A DNA stretch of 14,804 nucleotides. Source: JBBIRT01 sp037441725 (lineage in GTDB: Bacteria > Desulfobacterota > BSN033 > UBA1163). The stretch lies in the NCBI GenBank assembly GCA_037441725.1, contig JBBIRT010000079.1, forward strand, positions 1 through 14,804. Direction: 5' to 3'. Below, in pieces: positions 7,229 through 13,131 of the stretch (position 1 is its first letter; each line of letters opens with the position of its first letter). The position numbers and the translations under genes were made by a program. The notes under the pieces are model-generated. The model made no database searches. It was not told the origin of the DNA and saw nothing but the letters and a program-made list of their open reading frames with translations.

Positions 7229-7390
7229 TTAGCCTAAGGCCATGATTAAACCCACGACCATTCCTAAGAAAAGGGAGAGGTAGGGGTTACAGGTGAGGGT
7301 TCAGGTATTCCCTATACTTCGAGAAAGAAGACTCAAGGCCAAACCAGATGCTCCACCTAAGAGGAGACCTAAAAAAATTTTTAAAATCAT
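7229..7390 (-). CDS. small membrane protein with in-frame UGA (candidate selenoprotein)
   Basis: From ATG 7390 the frame reads MILKIFLGLLLGGASGLALS, then residues LLSRSIGNT, then UGA at 7303-7301, then TLTCNPYLSLFLGMVVGL, ending at TAA (7229-7231): 53 residues if UGA is read as selenocysteine (position 30). Both sides of the UGA are two halves of one small two-helix protein, and AAGGAGG lies 5 nt before the start. I recall related small membrane proteins (often labelled DUF6132) with a TCPITSNPY motif: here the UGA falls exactly on that Cys (T-Sec-T-L-T-C-N-P-Y). A possible hairpin pairs AACCC (7288-7284) with GGGUU (7253-7249), with ACC/GGU further in, about 12-50 nt past the UGA, where a bacterial SECIS would lie, but I see no diagnostic loop. 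The alternative is a pseudogene with a nonsense mutation. It heads the operon, with a half-size TauE/SafE gene next. Confidence 0.6.
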
Positions 7391-7408
7391 CCTTCCCTCC
7401 TTGTTATT

Positions 7409-7437
7409 AAAATACCATCCCTTGGATCATAAATCAA
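7409..7437 (-). promoter_or_regulatory. sigma-70 promoter of the minus-strand operon
   Basis: Read on the minus strand: TTGATT (7437-7432), a 17-nt spacer and TATTTT (7414-7409). It lies about 20 nt before the ATG of the UGA-containing small gene and is the only plausible promoter seen for the run of seven minus-strand genes. Confidence 0.5.
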
Positions 7438-7454
7438 CCTCTTCTGGAATGCAT

Positions 7455-7528
7455 CACTGAAGTGGGGAACCCTATTAGAATCAGGCAGAAATATCTCCGA
7501 AAATTTTATAAAGCGGAGCACTTCAAAA
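7455..7528 (+). repeat. 74-bp dispersed intergenic repeat, copy 2
   Basis: This is the partner of 99-172 in opposite orientation, 71/74 identical and gap-free. It sits between the two divergent promoters of the minus-strand operon and the 3-hydroxyacyl-CoA dehydrogenase operon. The terminal TGAAGTG (7458-7464) and CACTTCA (7519-7525) can pair, enclosing the CTCCG/CGGAG hairpin. Confidence 0.85.
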
Positions 7529-7539
7529 GGGGGAAGGAT

Positions 7540-7570
7540 TTTTCAGTGCTCTCTCCTAAAAGACTTGACA
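7540..7570 (+). promoter_or_regulatory. 31-nt promoter-upstream block, copy 1
   Basis: The block begins TTTTCAGTGCTCTCTC and ends CTTGACA, whose TTGACA is the -35 element of the dehydrogenase promoter. It matches 9866-9896 at 26 of 31 positions without gaps, with the first 16 identical. It could be an activator site or a duplicated promoter region. Confidence 0.7.
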
Positions 7571-7593
7571 TTTTTGATGCCGAGTGATAAGAA
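7565..7593 (+). promoter_or_regulatory. promoter of the dehydrogenase-thiolase operon
   Basis: A perfect -35 TTGACA (7565-7570), a 17-nt spacer and a weak -10 TAAGAA (7588-7593). The predicted start site near 7600 falls inside the putative TetR operator. The weak -10 with a strong -35 suits a regulated promoter. Confidence 0.5.
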
Positions 7594-7597
7594 ATAA

Positions 7598-7615
7598 ATC
7601 GAATGCTCGCTCTAA
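7598..7615 (+). promoter_or_regulatory. putative TetR operator, site 1
   Basis: ATCGAATGCTCGCTCTAA, an imperfect palindrome centred on 7604/7605. It matches site 2 (reverse complement) at 14/18 and site 3 at 13/18 positions. Its position on the predicted transcription start fits repression by the TetR-family protein encoded at 9970-10641. Confidence 0.6.
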
Positions 7616-7657
7616 GCTAATGGACAGACGGTTCGAATAACCTCAGGAGGAGAAACG

Positions 7658-8506
7658 ATGGGTATGCTAAAACAGATCGGTGTCGTGGGTGCAGGGATGA
7701 TGGGGGCAGAGATCGCTCTCTCATTTGCCTTGCGTGGGATAAAGGTTCTTTTAAAAGATGTCAATTTGAATTTAGCCCTGGAGGGGAAAAAACGAGCCGA
7801 AGAGATATTAAAAAAATGGAAAGAAAAAGGAAGGATCGAGGAGGAAACCACTGAAGAGGCAATCTCCCATATCCATGTTCAAGGGAATTATCAAGGTTTT
7901 CAGGAGGTGGATTTGGTGATTGAGGCCGTCATTGAAAAGTTCGAAATTAAAGAACAGGTTTTTAAAGAGCTTGATCCTGTCTGCAAACAGGTCGCAATCT
8001 TTGCAAGTAATACCTCCTCCATTCCCATTACCCAGTTGGCTGCCAGGACTTCAAGACCTGAGCTCTTCATTGGGATGCATTTTTTTAGCCCTGCTTCCAT
8101 CATGAAATTAGTTGAAGTTATTCCAGGGATTGACACTTCAGAAGAGACGGTTAGAAAAACCATGGATATCGTGCGATGGATCGGTAAAGAACCTATCCGA
8201 GTTGCGGATCGTGCAGGTTTTTTAGTAAATCGATTGCTTTTTGCATTATTCAATGAGGCCTGGAGGGTGGTCAACGAGGGGGCGGCGACCCCAGAAGATA
8301 TTGATAAAGCAGTCAGACTTGGTTTGGGGCATCCTGTGGGTGTTTTTCAGCTCCAAGATCTTGTAGGTTTGGATAATGCCTTGGCAGTGAGTCAAATTCT
8401 TTATGAGGAATATGGCGAGCGATTTAAACCTTCTCCCCTACTCAAACGCATGGTGGCAGCTGGGCACATCGGGAAAAAAGTAAAAAAGGGGTGGTTTAAT
8501 TATTAA
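7658..8506 (+). CDS. 3-hydroxyacyl-CoA (3-hydroxybutyryl-CoA) dehydrogenase
   Basis: A 282-residue enzyme of the length expected for stand-alone Hbd/PaaH-type dehydrogenases. It oxidises (S)-3-hydroxyacyl-CoA to 3-oxoacyl-CoA with NAD in beta-oxidation-type pathways, in the cytoplasm. The N-terminal Rossmann domain shows IGVVGAGMMG (residues 7-16), with acidic D34 at the end of strand 2 favouring NAD. The catalytic His-Glu pair is H141 in GMHFFSP and E153 in MKLVEVIPG; N118 (ASNTSS) and N191 (GFLVNRLL) are the usual active-site Asn positions. The C-terminal helical domain ends with HIGKKVKKGWFNY. AGGAGG stands 7 nt before ATG 7658. Thiolase follows 112 nt downstream, giving the last two steps of a beta-oxidation round. 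A putative TetR operator and a strong -35 lie upstream. Confidence 0.95.
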   Translation: MGMLKQIGVVGAGMMGAEIALSFALRGIKVLLKDVNLNLALEGKKRAEEILKKWKEKGRIEEETTEEAISHIHVQGNYQGFQEVDLVIEAVIEKFEIKEQVFKELDPVCKQVAIFASNTSSIPITQLAARTSRPELFIGMHFFSPASIMKLVEVIPGIDTSEETVRKTMDIVRWIGKEPIRVADRAGFLVNRLLFALFNEAWRVVNEGAATPEDIDKAVRLGLGHPVGVFQLQDLVGLDNALAVSQILYEEYGERFKPSPLLKRMVAAGHIGKKVKKGWFNY

Positions 8507-8560
8507 CCAAGGGAGGAATCATCCTCTCTAAGAATAGGAGGAGGATCATAAGACCCGATG

Positions 8561-8599
8561 GCCTATAGGCGTGGGAAGATCGCCTAAACCTTTTTTAGG
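8561..8599 (+). promoter_or_regulatory. overlapping alternative hairpins before the thiolase gene
   Basis: Three short perfect stems share arms: GCCTA/TAGGC (8561-8565/8566-8570, a palindrome), TAGGCG/CGCCTA (8566-8571/8581-8586, 9-nt loop) and CCTAAA/TTTAGG (8583-8588/8594-8599). The middle one is followed 4 nt later by TTTTTT, as in an intrinsic terminator, and the last one would exclude it. The thiolase ribosome binding site follows directly. This could tune thiolase relative to dehydrogenase, or be chance. Confidence 0.35.
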
Positions 8600-8618
8600 A
8601 AGAGGAGGATCAATCAGG

Positions 8619-9809
8619 ATGGATAAGAGGGATCCAATTATTGTTTCGGCTGTTCGGACTCCCATAGGGATCTTTGGGGGGGCGCTTCGAGAGGTCTCCC
8701 ATACAAAGCTTGCGGCCTTAATCATGAAGGAAGTTTGCCAGAGGGTCAACTTTCCAAAGGAGAAGCTTGATGATGTCTATTGGGGGGTGGTGATGCCCCG
8801 AAGCGATGAGAATGGGTTGGCACGCAGTGCTGTTTTGGAAGCAGGAATTCCAGACCATGTCTCTGCGGTTCAGGTGAATCGCGCCTGTTGCTCATCGATG
8901 GAGGCGATCCGAATTGCTTCGATGGCCATCCGTTTGGGAGAAGCTGAGGCCATCATTGCTGGGGGAGGAGAGAGCATGAGCAATGTCCCCTACTCCATTA
9001 AGAATGCGAGGTGGGGACTGAGATTGAGGCATCAGGAGCTTACCGATGGGGTTTGGGATGGGCTGACGGATCATTATACGGGTCTGATTATGGGGATGAC
9101 AGCAGAAAATGTGGCGGAGAAATATCATATTTCAAGAGAAGATCAGGATCGGTTTGCCCTAAGGAGCCAGATGCGTGCCAAAAAGGCCATGGAGGAGGGG
9201 AGGTTTAAAGATGAGATTGTCCCGGTGATCATTCCTGGAAGGCATGGAAAGCCTGATATCATTATTGATCAAGACGAACATCCTCGTCCAGGGACGACCC
9301 TTGAAAGACTGAGCCAGTTACCTCCAGCCTTTAAGAAAGATGGGACGGTGACTGCAGGGAATTCCTCAGGGATTAATGATGGAGCCTCAGGGGTTTTGGT
9401 TTTATCCAGAGCGCTTGCCGAGCGATTGGAGATGAAGAGAAAGTGGAGGGTCGTTGGGTCTGCTGCCGTTGGGGTGGATCCACGAATCATGGGGATTGGC
9501 CCGATTCCAGCGATCAAGAAACTCTTGAGCCAGACCGGATACAAGCTTGAGGAGATCGAGTTATTTGAAATCAATGAGGCTTTTGCCGCTCCTTCTTTAG
9601 TCGTGGAACGGGAGCTTGGATTGAATCCTGAGATGGTGAATGTCAATGGAGGAGGGATTGCCCTGGGTCATCCCATTGGAAATACGGGGTGTCGAATTGT
9701 TGTCAGTTTAATTTACGAAATGGAAAGACGTGGATTGAGACTTGGGTTGGCGGCCTTGTGTGGAGGAAGCGGCCATGGTCAAGCCATCCTCATTGAGAAG
9801 GTGGAATAA
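8619..9809 (+). CDS. acetyl-CoA C-acyltransferase (thiolase)
   Basis: A 396-residue thiolase that cleaves 3-oxoacyl-CoA with CoA to acetyl-CoA and a shortened acyl-CoA (or condenses acetyl-CoA in reverse). The nucleophile Cys is C90 in VNRACCSSMEAI, the base His is H351 in GIALGHPIGNTG, and the second Cys is C381 in LCGGSGHG; NEAFAA is also present. Two motifs depart from the common forms: the nucleophile is followed by CSS instead of GSG, and CGGSGHG replaces CGGGGQG, so substrate range may differ from that of standard acetoacetyl-CoA thiolase. The frame is open from 8571, but AGAGGAGG ahead of ATG 8619 and the family start (MDKRDPIIVSAVRTPIG) fix the start. It pairs with the dehydrogenase upstream in one operon. 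Confidence 0.94.
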   Translation: MDKRDPIIVSAVRTPIGIFGGALREVSHTKLAALIMKEVCQRVNFPKEKLDDVYWGVVMPRSDENGLARSAVLEAGIPDHVSAVQVNRACCSSMEAIRIASMAIRLGEAEAIIAGGGESMSNVPYSIKNARWGLRLRHQELTDGVWDGLTDHYTGLIMGMTAENVAEKYHISREDQDRFALRSQMRAKKAMEEGRFKDEIVPVIIPGRHGKPDIIIDQDEHPRPGTTLERLSQLPPAFKKDGTVTAGNSSGINDGASGVLVLSRALAERLEMKRKWRVVGSAAVGVDPRIMGIGPIPAIKKLLSQTGYKLEEIELFEINEAFAAPSLVVERELGLNPEMVNVNGGGIALGHPIGNTGCRIVVSLIYEMERRGLRLGLAALCGGSGHGQAILIEKVE

Positions 9810-9865
9810 AGGGATTCTTTTATGAATTGTAGTAAAATTATGGAAAAGTTCTGATCCCGTTGTCA

Positions 9866-9896
9866 TTTTCAGTGCTCTCTCTAAAATCTCTTGACA
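9866..9896 (+). promoter_or_regulatory. 31-nt promoter-upstream block, copy 2
   Basis: 26/31 identical to 7540-7570, with the first 16 nt identical and TTGACA at the same end. It lies upstream of the TetR gene, so both transcription units share upstream sequence, -35 element and operator placement. Confidence 0.7.
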
Positions 9897-9919
9897 GACG
9901 GGAAAAGGTATGATAGGGA
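9891..9919 (+). promoter_or_regulatory. promoter of the TetR-family gene
   Basis: TTGACA (9891-9896), a 17-nt spacer and TAGGGA (9914-9919), a poor -10. The geometry relative to the operator centre is within 1 nt of that at the dehydrogenase promoter, which supports the assignment despite the weak -10. Confidence 0.4.
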
Positions 9920-9936
9920 TAGACCGAGCGTTTGAT
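9919..9936 (-). promoter_or_regulatory. putative TetR operator, site 2 (autoregulatory)
   Basis: The reverse strand reads ATCAAACGCTCGGTCTAT, matching site 1 at 14/18. It overlaps the predicted transcription start of the TetR gene, as expected for autorepression. Confidence 0.6.
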
Positions 9937-9969
9937 CTAAATCTTAGGATTGATAGATAGGGATACGAA

Positions 9970-10641
9970 GTGAGCCAAATTAATAAAAAATTAAAAACGA
10001 AGATTAAACCTAATGGGTTTCCGGATGGCCTCCTTTTTGCCTCCACGAAGAATGTCCCCCTGGTTGAAAATCGGCATCAACAGATTGTCGAGGGGGCGTG
10101 CAAGATATTTTTTGAAAAAGGATACCACCCCACGACGATCCGGGACATCGCGAAGGCCTGTGGGATGTCTATGGGTCAACTCTATCATTACATCCGTTCG
10201 AAGGATGATGTCCTCTATTTGATTCATAAACACATGCATCAGGTCTGGTATGATTATATCAAGAAATCAAACTTAGAGCAGATCCGTGATCCTATCCAAA
10301 AGTTAAAAGAAGCCCTCCATCAGATCCTGCAATTTCAAATTGAAAATAAGAAACTCATCCAGTTTGTCTATTCAGAGAGTAAATATCTGGACAAGGAACA
10401 TTTTAAAGTCGTTCTGGAGATGGACTATAAGAATGTCATAGGTTTCTGGCGCAATCTCTTAATGGAGGTTCAGAAAAAAAAATCCCTAAAAGGAGATTTA
10501 GATATTTTAGCAAGCTTTGTGGCCTTTGTCTTGGTCTTTCTTCCCCTTAGGGGTTGGACTTTAAGGGACAAACCGATGAAGAAAACCGTCGATGCTCTCC
10601 ATCAATTCATTTTAAGAGGGTTGGGGATTACCTTGAGGTGA
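9970..10641 (+). CDS. TetR/AcrR-family transcriptional regulator
   Basis: A 223-residue regulator. After an unusual ~30-residue basic N-terminal extension comes the TetR DNA-binding domain (about residues 34-80): HQQIVEGACKIFFEKGYHPT, then the helix-turn-helix IRDIAKACGMSMGQLYHYI and SKDDVLYLI. The C-terminal all-helical domain (residues 85-223) would bind the ligand; in regulators next to beta-oxidation genes this is often an acyl-CoA (family knowledge, not shown here). Start GTG 9970 has an AGGG site 7 nt upstream; later starts would leave the DNA-binding domain intact. It stands between the dehydrogenase-thiolase operon and the SDR operon, and matching operators precede all three units, so it most likely represses them and itself. 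Confidence 0.92.
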   Translation: MSQINKKLKTKIKPNGFPDGLLFASTKNVPLVENRHQQIVEGACKIFFEKGYHPTTIRDIAKACGMSMGQLYHYIRSKDDVLYLIHKHMHQVWYDYIKKSNLEQIRDPIQKLKEALHQILQFQIENKKLIQFVYSESKYLDKEHFKVVLEMDYKNVIGFWRNLLMEVQKKKSLKGDLDILASFVAFVLVFLPLRGWTLRDKPMKKTVDALHQFILRGLGITLR

Positions 10642-10693
10642 CAAGGTTGGTTCGGGACATAACGGGTTATTTTGATTGAAGGTGTGGGAAGAA

Positions 10694-10711
10694 AGCAAGC
10701 GCTCGCTCGAA
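10694..10711 (+). promoter_or_regulatory. putative TetR operator, site 3
   Basis: AGCAAGCGCTCGCTCGAA matches site 1 at 13/18, and its 14-nt core AGCAAGCGCTCGCT is the best palindrome of the three (6 of 7 paired positions). It lies about 40 nt before the SDR start codon. The promoter here is not clear; TTGGTT (10647-10652) with TATTTT (10669-10674), spacer 16, is the best candidate. Confidence 0.6.
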
Positions 10712-10747
10712 TCTTCCTCTCTCCCTTTTCTTACTGTGAGGGAAACA

Positions 10748-11512
10748 TTGAGTCTAAAAGGAAAGGTTGCTATTGTGACAGGAGCCAGTAGAGGTTTAGG
10801 AAAGGCAATCGCCATCGGTCTTTCCAAAGAGGGGGCAAAGGTGGTCATTGCCGCCCGAACGGAAGTCGGTAAAGGAGAGTTATCCGGAACCATTTACCAA
10901 ACTGAGGAGGAAATTCGATCTTCTGGCTTTGAAGCCTTGGCGGTTAGGTGTGACGTGACCAGTGAAGAAAGTGTCAATCAAATGGTTCAAAAAACCTTCC
11001 ACTATTTTGGGCAGATCGACATCCTTGTCAATAATGCAGGGGTTGCCTTTTATTTCCCCATCCTGGAAACACCCACGAGGCGATGGGAGTTGGTTCTAAG
11101 GGTTAACCTATTAGGGGCCTTTCTTTGTTCAAAGGCCGTCCTTCCCCATATGATTGAGCGGGGAGGAGGAAGTATCATTAATATCTCCTCATTGGCTGCG
11201 GATGAAAGAGATGAGGGGACGGTTCCCACGGGCATTGCCTATGCCGTTTCTAAGGCCGGGCTTGATCGTTTCACCTATGGGCTGGCCACAGAGGTAGGCA
11301 AATATAATATTGCGGTCAATGCCGTCAAACCGCATCGTGTCGTCGATACGGATGGAATGAGATTATGGCAACCCAATGCAGACAAGACGCTCTGGCAGTC
11401 TGCAGAGATGATGGTCAAAGCCGTCCTTTTCCTTGCAGATCAGAATAGTAAAGGGATTACCGGGACAATGGCGACCGATCGGGAGATCTGTACATGGCAT
11501 GGTCTTTTATAA
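10748..11512 (+). CDS. short-chain dehydrogenase/reductase (SDR)
   Basis: A classical SDR of 254 residues that interconverts a hydroxyl and a carbonyl group; substrate unknown. Cofactor motif TGASRGLG (residues 11-18), NNAG (95-98), and catalytic tetrad N120, S148 (NISS), Y165 and K169 (YAVSK). The strand-2 end VVIAAR suggests NADP(H) preference. A few residues (about DERDEGTVPTG) are inserted between the catalytic Ser and Tyr, and the loop after strand 2 is long, so the substrate pocket may be special. The frame is open from TTG 10676, but TTG 10748 has an AGGG site 6 nt upstream and starts exactly at the usual SDR N terminus (MSLKGKVAIVTG); the operator then lies in non-coding leader. It is followed after 26 nt by the HpaB-family gene. 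Confidence 0.9.
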   Translation: MSLKGKVAIVTGASRGLGKAIAIGLSKEGAKVVIAARTEVGKGELSGTIYQTEEEIRSSGFEALAVRCDVTSEESVNQMVQKTFHYFGQIDILVNNAGVAFYFPILETPTRRWELVLRVNLLGAFLCSKAVLPHMIERGGGSIINISSLAADERDEGTVPTGIAYAVSKAGLDRFTYGLATEVGKYNIAVNAVKPHRVVDTDGMRLWQPNADKTLWQSAEMMVKAVLFLADQNSKGITGTMATDREICTWHGLL

Positions 11513-11538
11513 AATAGAGAATAGAGAAGGAGGTCTAA

Positions 11539-13032
11539 ATGGCAATTCGAACACCTCAACAATATTTTAAAAGCCTTCAAGATAACAGAGTGGTCTATTG
11601 CAATGGAGAGAGGGTTAAGGATGTTACTACCCATCCTATTTTAAAGATTTGTAGGGATTGGATGGCTATGGATTATATCCTCCAAAACGATCCGAGGTAT
11701 AGGGATCTTTTAACGGAAAAAGATGAATCAGGTGAACGGGTAAGTTTTGCATTGATGCCTCAAAGGAGCAAAGAAGATTTAATTCGATTAAGAGAGATTG
11801 TCAAGCTTTGGGCAAGGGTCTGTATGGGAAAACCTCCTGGAGCGAAGTTTGTGGCCAAAGACGGGCTGAATGCAGTCACAGTAGTCAGTCAGAGGATTGA
11901 TAAGAAGTATGGGACCCATTATGCTGAACGAGTTGAGGCCTACCGGAAACATTTGCAAAAGAATGATTTAGCCTTTGCCATGGGGTTGACCGATGTTAAG
12001 GGAGATCGAAGCCTTCGACCTTCCCAGCAGAAACTGCACCAGGATTACTATGTAAGAATGGTAGAGGAGAGAAAAGATGGAATCATCGTAAGAGGGGCTA
12101 AGACCCATATCAGTCAGGCCCCACTTTGCAATGAGATCTTGATCGCTCCCTGTCGGGCGATGAAAGAGGATGACCGGGCATATGCCTTATCCTTTGCCAT
12201 ACCGGTGAATAGTCCAGGGATTACCATGATCTCTGCAGAGCCAGAGGTGCATGAGTCAGATAATCTTTTTGATCACCCCATTACCAGGGGGATCTATATT
12301 AATGATGCCACGATTATCTTTGAGGATGTCTTTGTCCCTAACGAAAGGATATTTTTAAAAGGGGAATGGGAGTTTGCAGGGCAGGTGGCCTACATGTTCG
12401 CTAATTTTCATCGCCTTAGTGCTGAGACGTATAAAGCGATGGAGCTTGAACTCTTTACAGGGGCAGCTACCTTGATGGCCGAATACAACGGGGTAGAAAA
12501 GGCTCCCCATGTTCGGGAAAAATTAACCTGGTTAGTGATGTTTACAGAGGCTGTGGATATCCTTGGTCGCTCTGCCTGTGAGCATTGCATTTCAGAGCCA
12601 GATTCAGATTTGGTCTATCCCAATCCCATGTATGCGAACATCTGCAAATTCTACTTTGCTGACAACTGGCATCAAGCCACTAAATATATTCAGGATATTG
12701 CAGGGGGGATTGTTGCCACCTGCCCATCCTCAAAGGACTATCTAAATCCTGAGATCCATGATCTATTGGATAAATACCTTGGGGGTAAGGCCGGTATCCC
12801 CACTGAGCATAGAGTCCGCATGGCCAAGTTAATTCGGGACCTTACCTCATCTTATGAGGATGTCCTGACCATCCATGCAGAAGGTTCCCTTGAGGCTCAA
12901 AAACTTTCCATTTACGCATTGGCCGATTTTGATCGTTATAAAGCTGCAGCAAAGCGAGCCGCTCGAATTCAGGATGAAACAAAGCATCACCTCTTTGATC
13001 AATTACCAGAGTTTCCTCCTGTCGCTTTATAG
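11539..13032 (+). CDS. HpaB / 4-hydroxybutyryl-CoA dehydratase-family flavoprotein
   Basis: A 497-residue protein over the full length of the 4-hydroxyphenylacetate 3-hydroxylase (HpaB) superfamily, which contains FADH2-dependent aromatic monooxygenases and the oxygen-sensitive 4-hydroxybutyryl-CoA dehydratase/vinylacetyl-CoA isomerase (AbfD). Visible segments: RTPQQYFKSLQD at the N terminus, FAMGLTDVKGDRS, GAKTHISQAPLCNE, an IIFEDVFVPNERIF stretch, then FANFHRLSAETY and IQDIAGGIVAT. In AbfD the [4Fe-4S] cluster is held by C99, C103, H292 and C299. Here H291 is kept, but the C299 position is Y298 and no CxxxC pair is present (only C95 nearby), so the cluster is probably absent. It may be a flavin-only dehydratase, isomerase or monooxygenase. 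GGAGG stands 6 nt before ATG 11539. The SDR is upstream and an OYE-like reductase downstream. Confidence 0.85.
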   Translation: MAIRTPQQYFKSLQDNRVVYCNGERVKDVTTHPILKICRDWMAMDYILQNDPRYRDLLTEKDESGERVSFALMPQRSKEDLIRLREIVKLWARVCMGKPPGAKFVAKDGLNAVTVVSQRIDKKYGTHYAERVEAYRKHLQKNDLAFAMGLTDVKGDRSLRPSQQKLHQDYYVRMVEERKDGIIVRGAKTHISQAPLCNEILIAPCRAMKEDDRAYALSFAIPVNSPGITMISAEPEVHESDNLFDHPITRGIYINDATIIFEDVFVPNERIFLKGEWEFAGQVAYMFANFHRLSAETYKAMELELFTGAATLMAEYNGVEKAPHVREKLTWLVMFTEAVDILGRSACEHCISEPDSDLVYPNPMYANICKFYFADNWHQATKYIQDIAGGIVATCPSSKDYLNPEIHDLLDKYLGGKAGIPTEHRVRMAKLIRDLTSSYEDVLTIHAEGSLEAQKLSIYALADFDRYKAAAKRAARIQDETKHHLFDQLPEFPPVAL

Positions 13033-13045
13033 AAGGCTAATAAGT

Positions 13046-13064
13046 CCTCATCTGAACGATGAGG
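13046..13064 (+). other. intercistronic hairpin
   Basis: A perfect 6-bp stem CCTCAT/ATGAGG with a 7-nt loop, between the HpaB-family gene and the reductase gene. No T-run follows directly, so it is not a typical terminator; it may mark an RNA processing or stability site. Confidence 0.3.
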
Positions 13065-13131
13065 CTCTCCATCGGACCAATAAGTAAAGGCTCATTGAGT
13101 TTTAATTAAAGGTAGACCAGAAGAGAAGGCC

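Noticed and set aside
8510..8529. Hairpin GGGAGGA/TCCTCTC after the dehydrogenase stop codon as terminator
   Set aside because: Imperfect stem, tiny loop and no following T-run; the purine-rich arm is more likely chance.
10676..10747. N-terminal extension of the SDR from TTG 10676
   Set aside because: It has no ribosome binding site and runs through the putative operator; the SDR fold begins exactly at TTG 10748, which has a good site.
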